A stretch of 46,295 nucleotides of DNA from Bacillota bacterium (GTDB lineage: Bacteria > Bacillota > Clostridia > Acetivibrionales > DSM-2933), in contig JAEYYB010000145.1 of the NCBI GenBank assembly GCA_023430975.1, positions 1 through 46,295 on the forward strand. Direction: 5' to 3'. Positions 9,792-17,405 of this stretch are shown piece by piece (the first letter of the stretch is position 1; each line of letters opens with the position of its first letter). Position numbers and translations under genes: made by a program. A model generated the notes under the pieces. It worked only from the letters and a program-made list of their open reading frames with translations. It was not told the origin of the DNA and made no database searches.

Positions 9792-9970
9792 CAATAAGGG
9801 CATTTCAAAAATACATTATTCAAGTATTTTTGTATATATTAAAAGTGATAAATCTATTACATTTGTCTGTCGCAAATCCCGTTGAACCGTTCGTTATTTG
9901 CTCCGCCAAATGTAAGATTATTAACACTTTTAGTATAATTAATTCAGCTTTTCGAAATGCCACATTGACC
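9792..9970 (-). repeat. Palindromic repeat, family 2, copy 1, interrupted by a family 1 repeat
   Basis: Left arm AATAAGGGCATTTCAAAA..TTCAAGTATTTTTGTATA (9793-9836) and right arm CAGCTTTTCGAAATGCCACA (9944-9963), then TTGACCA, match the continuous element at 21886-21971. The terminal inverted repeat is GGGCATTTC/GAAATGCC. Between the arms sits a complete family 1 repeat (9837-9937), so the original length was about 80 bp. It starts about 20 bases downstream of the stop codon of the large minus-strand gene. Confidence 0.85.
9837..9937 (-). repeat. Palindromic repeat, family 1, copy B (nested insertion)
   Basis: A 101-bp element with imperfect terminal inverted repeats: TATTAAAAGTGATAAATC at one end and, on the other strand, CTAAAAGTGTTAATAATC, each followed by TTACATTTG. 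The centre on the minus strand is GCAAATAACGAACGGTTC followed by AACGGGATTTGC, a stem-loop with inner GAAC/GGTTC. It differs from copy E (24.7 kb) at only about eight positions when reverse complemented. Both sides are flanked by TATA-rich bases, compatible with a TA or TATA target duplication. Confidence 0.88.
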
Positions 9971-9989
9971 ATAATTATTTGATAATGAC

Positions 9990-12900
9990 TCATGTGATAT
10001 CTACAACCCAGCCTACGTTCACTGTAATATCATTAAATGTACCTTTAATGGGTACTATTTGCTTAACACCTTTTGAGTCAATATATTGAATGGTATACGT
10101 AATGCTGGAATCTTCACCTTTAAAGGTAATATCTCCAGGTTTTATGAAACGCAGCTTAAATTTATAATTTTCACCTTGTAATATATATTTGCTTCCGTCA
10201 TACTTAAGTTTTACGTTATTTAACACACCTGTTGCTCTATCTCTTGTGCTGCCATCTATAACAACTTTTGAAAATGTCAAATTGGAAGGTCCCTCTATGA
10301 TCCTTACTCCTTTTGGGAATGTTTCTTCATACAATACATTATTGAGCAAAATCTCATAATTTGAATATGTATGTAAATATTCAAAAATGGATATTAACTC
10401 GGCATAATCTTTTGCTTTGTAAAAATGTTTACCTGTAGATGTAATTTCTTTGGAGCCGCTTGAAACAGATATTTGTTCCATTTTGTTCTCAATATTTAAT
10501 GAAGAAAAATCAATGAACACAGTTTTTATTCCTGCACTATTGGCAACTGCACCTAATGTTTTTGCATATTCCAATCCACTTCCATCACTGTCTCCTGTGC
10601 CGTCACCGCCATAATATTGGGCATTACCGCCATCAGTTTTCATTGTATTCCCTGATGAAGAGGCTTTTGTCCATTTATTTGGTGCAGACCCAGATAGAAC
10701 AACCATGTATTTTGTAGCTAAATCACTTGACTTAATAGGATCCTTTAACAATTCATTGGCCCGTCTTATGCCATCGCCCATATTGCTGACCCCTGACACC
10801 TCAGGCGTCAGTGCATCTATTTTAGACTTTGCTTCCTGAACCTTTGAATCTATAGATAAGTCATAGAAAATCATATCACTGCCATTCGCCGATTCGGAGT
10901 ACTTAATAATTCCAAGTTTGGTATCGGTACCAGCTAATTTATCTATAAATTCTTTAGCTACATATTTTATCATATTCAAATATGTTGAATTTTGTATATA
11001 TTTCTCTTCTACATCATCCAAGGAACTAAGAGAAGAATCTATGGTGAGTCCTCCTCCAATTAGGTTAATGTTTTGACCTATTATACTTCCTGTCACATTA
11101 TTTGAATTACCAATAAACCGTATATTGCCTGATACTCCTGGTCTTTCAGAACTGCCTGGTGCATATGCAATTCCATTGATTGTAGAATTGGAGGTTTGAA
11201 ACTCAATATTGCCGCCTATAGAATATACATATATCTTGTCATTAGGGCCACTTGGAGACAGTGAATTACCCTGAATAGTGATATCTCCATCTGCAACTAA
11301 AAATGCATTTCCTGTGTTATCCATATTAGGCAAAGATATATGCAGATTTCCTTGAAAGTACATTGACTTGTCTATTTTGAAAGTACCGTTACCAGTTATA
11401 ACAAATCGGCTGCTCCACGGCTCGTATCTTATGTTAATTCCTGTTTGCCCTATCATAGGAACATCAATCCCGGAAGGAAAACTATAAGGGCTGTAAACCT
11501 GATGTGCCAAAATTGCCTCATTGATAAGCTGCGAATGCAAATAAGGCATCTCAATTGGTTGTGACACATTCTCGAACTTATTAACATTTAGGTTAGGCGT
11601 TGTTACAAAGAAATCTTGTGCCATACAGTTTTGAGATATTGTAAGATTCAAACCTGTACTGCTGAATTTCTGGGAATAGGTACTTCCGGTTATAACTGCA
11701 CTATTTCCCTGTATTGAAAGATTATTGTTGGCAAAAATTCCAAAATCAAACGGTGAAAGAGGATCAATCATATATGAGTTGAAAGCTCCTGAATTATCAA
11801 GAACCAATGCGACCTCTTTTTTACCCAACATAGTCCCCTCTATGGATATCTCCCCACCCTGTGTGAGCTCAATGTCGCTTTTCGCTCCAAAATCCAATTT
11901 ATCCGATACAGCACTTCTAAAAGGTGAAAAGTGCACATTTAAATCACCGGAAACAGGCGTTGGCCCAGGTGTAGGCATTGGTGCATCTCCCATAAGTATA
12001 ATACTGACATCATCAATGATAACATCATGTGCCGCTGAAATTGGATTTGTAATGGACTGTCCCATATTAAATGTCAATTTGCATGTCGAATCTGTATTAC
12101 TGAACATATTGAATTCATATATATAATTTTTCGAAGTTGAATTGATATTTGTTGTGGCATCAAGGTATTTTACAGAAGTAGAATCGCTTGCAATTTCAAC
12201 TTTCATGTCTCTTGAAATAGTGGCGGATGCGTTAAATGAAAGCCTGTACTTTTTCTGTTTTTCCAAAGTAAAATTACCTTGTGCCAGTTTTATATTCCAG
12301 ACATCTGTACCAAAATTTGTGATGGATGTCTTTGAGACATTGTTTGATGAAACTTGAGTAGCCACATTATATGCATCTGCACCGGCTAAGTTATTTACAG
12401 AAAACTGCCATTGTGAAGTTCCATCGTCGAACTTTCCATTTTTGATAATTCCTTCATCCGAAGTTGGCGTGGGCGGTGGTGCCGGTAAATATGCATAATC
12501 AGTAAAAACCTTAAACTCCCAGAAACTTGCCAACACACCATTCTCAAGCCCTGTAGCAGTAATTCTTACATACCTTGCCGTTGCATTAAAATTGTCGCTT
12601 TGAACTTGCAGTGTACTTTGATTCCCGCTCTTATCTACTACTGTAGTCCAAGTGGAATCATCATTTGAAATTTCTATTTTGTATTTGTATACTCTTCCTC
12701 CAAACTCCCAAACAACTTGTGTGCCTGTTATCTGGTAAATGTCTTCCAGATCAACCTTCCACCAGTGGTTCAAACCACTGTCACCGGCACACCAGCGTGT
12801 TCCGCCATCGTCATCATTCCCTTGGGAAGCATTATGTGAAATTGACTCATTTGAATCTGCTGATACAATCTTTCCTATAGCAATATTTATCCTTTCAGAA

Positions 12901-15512
12901 GTCGGGGTCGGTGTTTGTACAGAACCTGTTGGCATAGGAGTGCGTGTAGCAGTGGGAGTTGCAGTCCTGGTAGGTGTTGGAGTCACACTTACATTATACA
13001 CTTCAAATTCCCATAACGAGAAGCCATACTCTATTGCCCTGGTTATACCATACATTCTTACATATCTTGCATTTACAGAAGGAAAGAAAATATCATCAAG
13101 GCTTCCATCACCTGAATCCGTTGTATATACGTCTGTCCAAGTGTTAGTATCATTTGATACCTGTATTTTATAGGCCTTTCCATAGCTTACTTCCCACATA
13201 AGTTTAACTCTATTGAAAGCCTTAGTTGAGCCAAGATCAACAAATATCCATTGGTTATCGGACCATCCGCTTGCCCATCTTGTATTATAATTTCCATCAA
13301 CAGCATTTTGCATAGCATTTCCATAACCATTTTCCTCTGATGACACATAAACATTTTTACCCAGTGCCAGATTTAATTGATCAGCTGGAACAGGAGTAGC
13401 TGTAGAAGTTGGTGTAGGGGTTGCAGTTACTGCACTTGTTGCATTTGGGGTATTTGATGGAGATGAAATTTCCTGTAATATAATGTTGTCGAAACAAACA
13501 TCAGTAGTGGTTGCTCCATCAATTTTTCCCAGATCTATTCCAAACATGCTGTTGCTATCCGATTGTGCCATTGTAAAAGTATAGCTGTAATTTTCCATAT
13601 TTGTGCCTATATTTTGATTAACCGATATATAGTCGTTATAGCTTGTACCATCACATATAAATACTCTTATTTTTGTGGATGAAGCAGCACTTGCATCTAA
13701 AGACAACTTGTATGTCTTTCCTGCTGAGAGTGAAAAAGGCTTTTGATAAAACTGATTAAATGATGAATTACTTCCTAAGTAGTATATTGAAAGTTTGTAT
13801 TCACCGTTAATAACCCGACCGTAACAAGAACCCTGATAATTCCAATTGGATGTATTGTCTATAAAACTTCCATTCTTTATAAGATTTATTATAGCCGATG
13901 TAGGTGTAGGCTGAGGCGTTGCTATCGCTACAGAACCTGAAACCTCCTGTATTACCACATTATCAATACAGATGTCATGGCTTGAAAGAGTACTGGAGGA
14001 CCCCATATCAAATGCTATACGCGAGGATGTATCCGATGTGTTCATTACAAAATAATAGCTGTAGTTTGTCATTGTATTTGTAATTGATACATCCTGATAC
14101 AAATAATTTACATATGACGAGCTATTATGAATTGAAAGAATAATGGATCTATTTATTGTGGATCTTGCATCAAAAGAAACCTTATAAGTTTTTCCGCTTA
14201 CAAGAGAAAAATTAGTCTGCCCTACTCCTGTATGCCAAGTAGATGAACCAGCATTGGTAATCACCATTTTATATTCACCGTTTTGAACTGACCCTGATGC
14301 ATTAGCACCCGAATTAGCATACTGTGACCACAAATTAGTTCCCATACTGAAATCGCCATTTGATATAAGATTTTGGGGTTGTGCTGCCTGATCTGACTGT
14401 GATATTGTTATATAGTCAAGATATATTGCACCATCACCTACGTCACGTTTTAGCATTATTGAATTAACGCCTGCATTCAAAGTTACGGTATCCGCCTTCT
14501 CTGTCCATGAATCCCAGCCTGATGTAACAGGAAAAACACAGTCTTTAGCATGTATCCCATTAACATACAAGCTTAACTGTTGCTGGCTTCCCATTCCATT
14601 TGCATACCTTAAGGATAATTTATATGTTGCTGCTGACGGAACGCTTACATTAAATGAAACACCTATACCATCATTATAAAATCCACTTAAAAAACCTGTT
14701 CCGGAATATCCTGCACTGCCGTTTTGTACTAAAGCACCTGATAAAGCACCGTTTTCAGCTTCAATTTTTGTTATTGAGCCTCCTGACACAGGTACTGCAG
14801 TAGCTGTAGGAGAAGAGGAAGCCTTCGGTGTAGAAGTCCTGGTTGGAGTTGAAGTTTGTGTTGGTGATGGGGTCGGTGATGGGGTTGGTGTAGGTGTCTT
14901 TGTTGGGGTTGGTGTAGGTGTCTTTGTTGGGGTTACTGAGATAGGTTCTACCCCACTTGCCAATACACCATTTATGTATGCCGTAACCTTGTCCCATGCT
15001 GCATAGTTTGAATTAGAAGAACAAAACGAATAGTCATTGTTTTGAATAAAATTTTTACTATAGCTAGAATGATTGAATCTCGTATTAATTGTTACAGCAC
15101 CACCAGGAGCAATTGTTCCTGCTGAACTGTTAAAACCTAATTCCATATAGGTGTTTGCATTTGTTGCACTTATTGCGTTAAAGGTAGTAGTTACATTACT
15201 GGTTATTGTTGTTCCTCCATTGCTTGCATACTCAATTGTTTCAGTTATTGGAGTTACACCATCATCAGTAAAATAATACCTTAATTTAAGACTTGACGCA
15301 TTAATATTTGTCGTCCCTGTATTAGTAATTTTAAATCTCGCATATATAATACCAGTAACATCAGTAGTTCCACTATTATAAAACTCAATTTTTATGCTAT
15401 CTGCTGCATAAACGGTTGGATTTTCTATAAAAACAACACTAAAGGTCAATAATATTGCCATTACAATTGAAAGTCTCCTATGAAGTTTAATTCCCAATAC
15501 ATTACTTATCAT
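9990..15512 (-). CDS. Giant secreted multi-CBM protein with a split, degenerate VWA-like domain
   Basis: 1840 residues, ATG start with a strong AGGAGGG site. Order seen: signal peptide (1-37); CBM3 (38-190); PT linker (192-240); CBM6/35 (247-373); CBM4-like (380-525); CBM4-like (542-683); linker; discoidin/CBM32 (713-840); linker; CBM32 (874-1006); CBM4-like (1020-1175); then a VWA-like domain. The VWA begin-strand 'EVALVLDNSGAF' (1233-1244) is separated from its remainder (about 1508-1715, 'SNMGDGIRRANELL', 'YMVVLSGSAPN') by about 240 residues of beta-rich, polymer-forming/DUF7305-like sequence ('GDITIQGNS', 'NINLIGGG'). The metal site is degenerate: DxSxA, and Gly where the second Asp of 'LTDG' is expected. 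A beta-sandwich-like tail follows (1720-1840). No glycoside hydrolase, dockerin or anchor. Inference: a polysaccharide-binding adhesin or matrix protein. Confidence 0.85.
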   Translation of the reverse strand: MISNVLGIKLHRRLSIVMAILLTFSVVFIENPTVYAADSIKIEFYNSGTTDVTGIIYARFKITNTGTTNINASSLKLRYYFTDDGVTPITETIEYASNGGTTITSNVTTTFNAISATNANTYMELGFNSSAGTIAPGGAVTINTRFNHSSYSKNFIQNNDYSFCSSNSNYAAWDKVTAYINGVLASGVEPISVTPTKTPTPTPTKTPTPTPSPTPSPTQTSTPTRTSTPKASSSPTATAVPVSGGSITKIEAENGALSGALVQNGSAGYSGTGFLSGFYNDGIGVSFNVSVPSAATYKLSLRYANGMGSQQQLSLYVNGIHAKDCVFPVTSGWDSWTEKADTVTLNAGVNSIMLKRDVGDGAIYLDYITISQSDQAAQPQNLISNGDFSMGTNLWSQYANSGANASGSVQNGEYKMVITNAGSSTWHTGVGQTNFSLVSGKTYKVSFDARSTINRSIILSIHNSSSYVNYLYQDVSITNTMTNYSYYFVMNTSDTSSRIAFDMGSSSTLSSHDICIDNVVIQEVSGSVAIATPQPTPTSAIINLIKNGSFIDNTSNWNYQGSCYGRVINGEYKLSIYYLGSNSSFNQFYQKPFSLSAGKTYKLSLDASAASSTKIRVFICDGTSYNDYISVNQNIGTNMENYSYTFTMAQSDSNSMFGIDLGKIDGATTTDVCFDNIILQEISSPSNTPNATSAVTATPTPTSTATPVPADQLNLALGKNVYVSSEENGYGNAMQNAVDGNYNTRWASGWSDNQWIFVDLGSTKAFNRVKLMWEVSYGKAYKIQVSNDTNTWTDVYTTDSGDGSLDDIFFPSVNARYVRMYGITRAIEYGFSLWEFEVYNVSVTPTPTRTATPTATRTPMPTGSVQTPTPTSERINIAIGKIVSADSNESISHNASQGNDDDGGTRWCAGDSGLNHWWKVDLEDIYQITGTQVVWEFGGRVYKYKIEISNDDSTWTTVVDKSGNQSTLQVQSDNFNATARYVRITATGLENGVLASFWEFKVFTDYAYLPAPPPTPTSDEGIIKNGKFDDGTSQWQFSVNNLAGADAYNVATQVSSNNVSKTSITNFGTDVWNIKLAQGNFTLEKQKKYRLSFNASATISRDMKVEIASDSTSVKYLDATTNINSTSKNYIYEFNMFSNTDSTCKLTFNMGQSITNPISAAHDVIIDDVSIILMGDAPMPTPGPTPVSGDLNVHFSPFRSAVSDKLDFGAKSDIELTQGGEISIEGTMLGKKEVALVLDNSGAFNSYMIDPLSPFDFGIFANNNLSIQGNSAVITGSTYSQKFSSTGLNLTISQNCMAQDFFVTTPNLNVNKFENVSQPIEMPYLHSQLINEAILAHQVYSPYSFPSGIDVPMIGQTGINIRYEPWSSRFVITGNGTFKIDKSMYFQGNLHISLPNMDNTGNAFLVADGDITIQGNSLSPSGPNDKIYVYSIGGNIEFQTSNSTINGIAYAPGSSERPGVSGNIRFIGNSNNVTGSIIGQNINLIGGGLTIDSSLSSLDDVEEKYIQNSTYLNMIKYVAKEFIDKLAGTDTKLGIIKYSESANGSDMIFYDLSIDSKVQEAKSKIDALTPEVSGVSNMGDGIRRANELLKDPIKSSDLATKYMVVLSGSAPNKWTKASSSGNTMKTDGGNAQYYGGDGTGDSDGSGLEYAKTLGAVANSAGIKTVFIDFSSLNIENKMEQISVSSGSKEITSTGKHFYKAKDYAELISIFEYLHTYSNYEILLNNVLYEETFPKGVRIIEGPSNLTFSKVVIDGSTRDRATGVLNNVKLKYDGSKYILQGENYKFKLRFIKPGDITFKGEDSSITYTIQYIDSKGVKQIVPIKGTFNDITVNVGWVVDIT

Positions 15513-15546
15513 TAATAGCCCTCCTTAACCTAACTTAAAATCAATT

Positions 15547-15637
15547 AATCTTTTACACTTATCTATGACAAAATACTGATAAAGCGTTTGTTATTTTACT
15601 CTGCCAAATATAAGATTAATAGTGATTTTAATATAAC
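15547..15637 (-). repeat. Palindromic repeat, family 1, copy C (divergent)
   Basis: TTGTTATTTTACTCTGCCAAATATAAGATTAAT and the trailing AGTGATTTTAATATA follow the right half of copy B; the left half (CTTTTACACTTATCTATGACAAA) is more diverged. Orientation equals copy B. It lies 35 bases upstream of the start of the 1840-residue protein gene. Confidence 0.55.
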
Positions 15638-15735
15638 TAACCAAAAAAACTTCTTTACTTATAATTTAGATATGATTCAAGGAAAATGTTTTGCAACAAT
15701 TAGAAATGTAAAATGATTATTGCAAATTATATGGA

Positions 15736-16497
15736 TTATAGATTATATTCGGAAATTTTAACTTGTTTATCTGACTCATTAACAGTCTTTATAATAATAG
15801 ATTTTGGCTTGAAGGAATTTGTGAGATATAAATTACTCTCAAATCTATACTTGCCTCCATCCTGGCCTGTTATGGTGATAAAGCCTGTTTCATGCCTGCC
15901 TGACTCGTCAAATACTTCTATAATCATAAGCTTATCAGGTAAATTGGTTTTTCCAACTATAGTAACCAATTTTTCATCCTGGCTGGTATCAACACTATTA
16001 ATGGAAAACTCCCAATCCTTGTAATGAGAAACATCTCCAAGTTTGTGTTTGGCAAATAAGAATGATATATGGACTGTTTTTGCCTTTGCATCCCATATGA
16101 CCTCTGCACCTGTATTTTCACCGACAAACCTTAAAGGTACAAAAGTTCTTCCGTTCTTAATTTCGGCAGCTACATCAAGCTCAGTCTTAAACCCATTTAC
16201 AACTGCTTGTTTGTTGTTTATTTGAATAAATATATTTGTACTGCTAGCGTTGGCTGATATTGATTTATTGGCTGCATTCCAGCTCATAGAAACACCCAGC
16301 GACTCAAAAATCTTCCTGAACGGTACCATTGTCCGTCCATCTTTTATGTATGGTTCTACATCAAATTGAAGTTTTGAACCATTTAAATACACACTTATAC
16401 TTTTATTATCTGCAGCAAAAGAGAACATAGGAAAATTGGCCAAAAGAAATAAACACAAAATAAGGACACAAAAAACAGACTTCCTGTTTTTTCTCAC
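15736..16497 (-). CDS. Exported stalk-domain ('copper amine oxidase N-terminal') protein
   Basis: 253 residues, GTG start after AGGGGTG. Signal peptide (1-29). Two stalk-domain repeats follow: 'SISVYLNGSKLQFDVEPYIK..RTMVPFRKIFESLGVSMSWN' and 'IFIQINNKQAVVN..NGRTFVPLRFVGENTGAEVIWD' (about 33-145). This family is named after copper amine oxidases but carries no oxidase activity; in Firmicutes it is a common extracellular, probably cell-wall-associated module. The C-terminal 105 residues are beta-rich and not recognised. A sigma-A promoter 268 bases upstream gives it an unusually long leader. It reads toward the 1840-residue gene 223 bases downstream and may be co-transcribed with it. Confidence 0.8.
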   Translation of the reverse strand: MRKNRKSVFCVLILCLFLLANFPMFSFAADNKSISVYLNGSKLQFDVEPYIKDGRTMVPFRKIFESLGVSMSWNAANKSISANASSTNIFIQINNKQAVVNGFKTELDVAAEIKNGRTFVPLRFVGENTGAEVIWDAKAKTVHISFLFAKHKLGDVSHYKDWEFSINSVDTSQDEKLVTIVGKTNLPDKLMIIEVFDESGRHETGFITITGQDGGKYRFESNLYLTNSFKPKSIIIKTVNESDKQVKISEYNL

Positions 16498-16604
16498 TAT
16501 AATTCACCCCTAACGTTATTTATTTGTAAATAAACCCCTTAAATTCTAATTGAAAAATTAATTATTTGTTATTACCTTATTGAAAAGCTATAATAATTAC
16601 ACTT

Positions 16605-16640
16605 TTCACATAGATAAAAGTGATAAATCTATTTAGAATT
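16605..16640 (-). repeat. Palindromic repeat, family 1, copy D (end fragment)
   Basis: ATAAAAGTGATAAATCTATT equals the left end of copy B, then similarity stops. Adjacent bases ACTTTTCACATAGATAAAAG form a small hairpin. The fragment lies within the predicted leader of the 253-residue stalk-domain gene. Confidence 0.6.
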
Positions 16641-16764
16641 ATGTGTTTGAATAGGAATTGAAATAAAATCACAAGAATTAATCAAAGTGTAAAAAAAACA
16701 GAAAATCATACTGAATCCAAGAAATCGCTTAATAAGAAATGTTGTTCATACTTCATACGCTTTC

Positions 16765-16793
16765 ATTATACAATAATATGGTAATTTCGTCAA
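16765..16793 (-). promoter_or_regulatory. Sigma-A promoter reading toward the stalk-domain gene
   Basis: On the minus strand TTGACG (16793-16788), a 17-base spacer and TATAAT (16770-16765) give a near-consensus promoter. Transcription would start near 16758, about 260 bases before the GTG start at 16497. The rest of the 402-base gap (16498-16899) holds only the repeat fragment copy D and AT-rich sequence. Confidence 0.75.
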
Positions 16794-16899
16794 TATCCCT
16801 TATTTCCAGCTCTCCTCCATATTTCCATTTTTGGTTATTATTCATTATTCCTTAAATAATTTATTGGAATTGATTAGGATAACTGTTTGACTCATATTT

Positions 16900-17322
16900 A
16901 TGGAAAGTGATAAAATTTTAGGGCTAAAAAGATATACCAAGTTAAATCAAGGTATGACTAAAAGGAGGAATAATTACATTAATGATAATCGTGAATATCC
17001 GGTATATAATGCATCAGATTCTTCAATTCGTCCTCAATTCGTCATGGAAAATGATTTCGAACTTGATGAGAATGTAGAAAAGTTTATGACAGATGATAAT
17101 TCTCAAGATTATTTTACCGTTAATAAACTGACTGCAAACTCAATAACCGATGCTTTTGCATTAGCCAACGAACTGGCAAAGACTAAAAACAATTTCTCAA
17201 TAAAGGTGCTTTCATCAACTCCTATCGATGGATTCGATATAATGATGAACAGAAATTTAATACCTGAAGGTTTCTCTTGTACAGAGCCATTTGCCTCAGT
17301 AATAACCTTTATAAAGGAATAG
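16900..17322 (+). CDS. Hypothetical small cytoplasmic protein
   Basis: Up to 140 residues from ATG 16900; no signal peptide or membrane segment; not recognised. The first 60 residues are polar and low in structure; the last 70 ('NSITDAFALANELAKTKNNF', 'SIKVLSSTPIDGFDIMMN') look like a compact alpha/beta domain. The start is uncertain: neither ATG 16900 nor ATG 16954 has a ribosome site, while a strong AGGAGG (16963-16968) lies inside the frame, nine bases before an in-frame ATT (16978). If that ATT were used the protein would be 115 residues. A good terminator directly follows, which supports a real transcript. Confidence 0.55.
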   Translation: MESDKILGLKRYTKLNQGMTKRRNNYINDNREYPVYNASDSSIRPQFVMENDFELDENVEKFMTDDNSQDYFTVNKLTANSITDAFALANELAKTKNNFSIKVLSSTPIDGFDIMMNRNLIPEGFSCTEPFASVITFIKE

Positions 17323-17337
17323 TTCCATAGATATTCA

Positions 17338-17382
17338 AAAAAGCCTTACATGAATCTTAAAACAATTCATGCAAGGCTTTTT
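17338..17382. terminator. Bidirectional terminator between convergent genes
   Basis: A 15-bp stem AAGCCTTACATGAAT / ATTCATGCAAGGCTT (one mismatch) is flanked by A-runs on the left and T-runs on the right. It can end both the small plus-strand gene and the minus-strand scaffoldin gene. Confidence 0.9.
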
Positions 17383-17405
17383 AATATTATTATATCTTGA
17401 TTTGG

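Noticed and set aside
9837..9937. Family 1 repeats as a known riboswitch (c-di-GMP or similar)
   Set aside because: No match to conserved cores that I could recognise; the near-palindromic structure and the nested insertion fit a mobile repeat better.
15736..16497. Annotation as copper amine oxidase
   Set aside because: Only the N-terminal stalk domain is present; no topaquinone or copper-binding catalytic domain. Same for 22772-24685 and 24814-25956.
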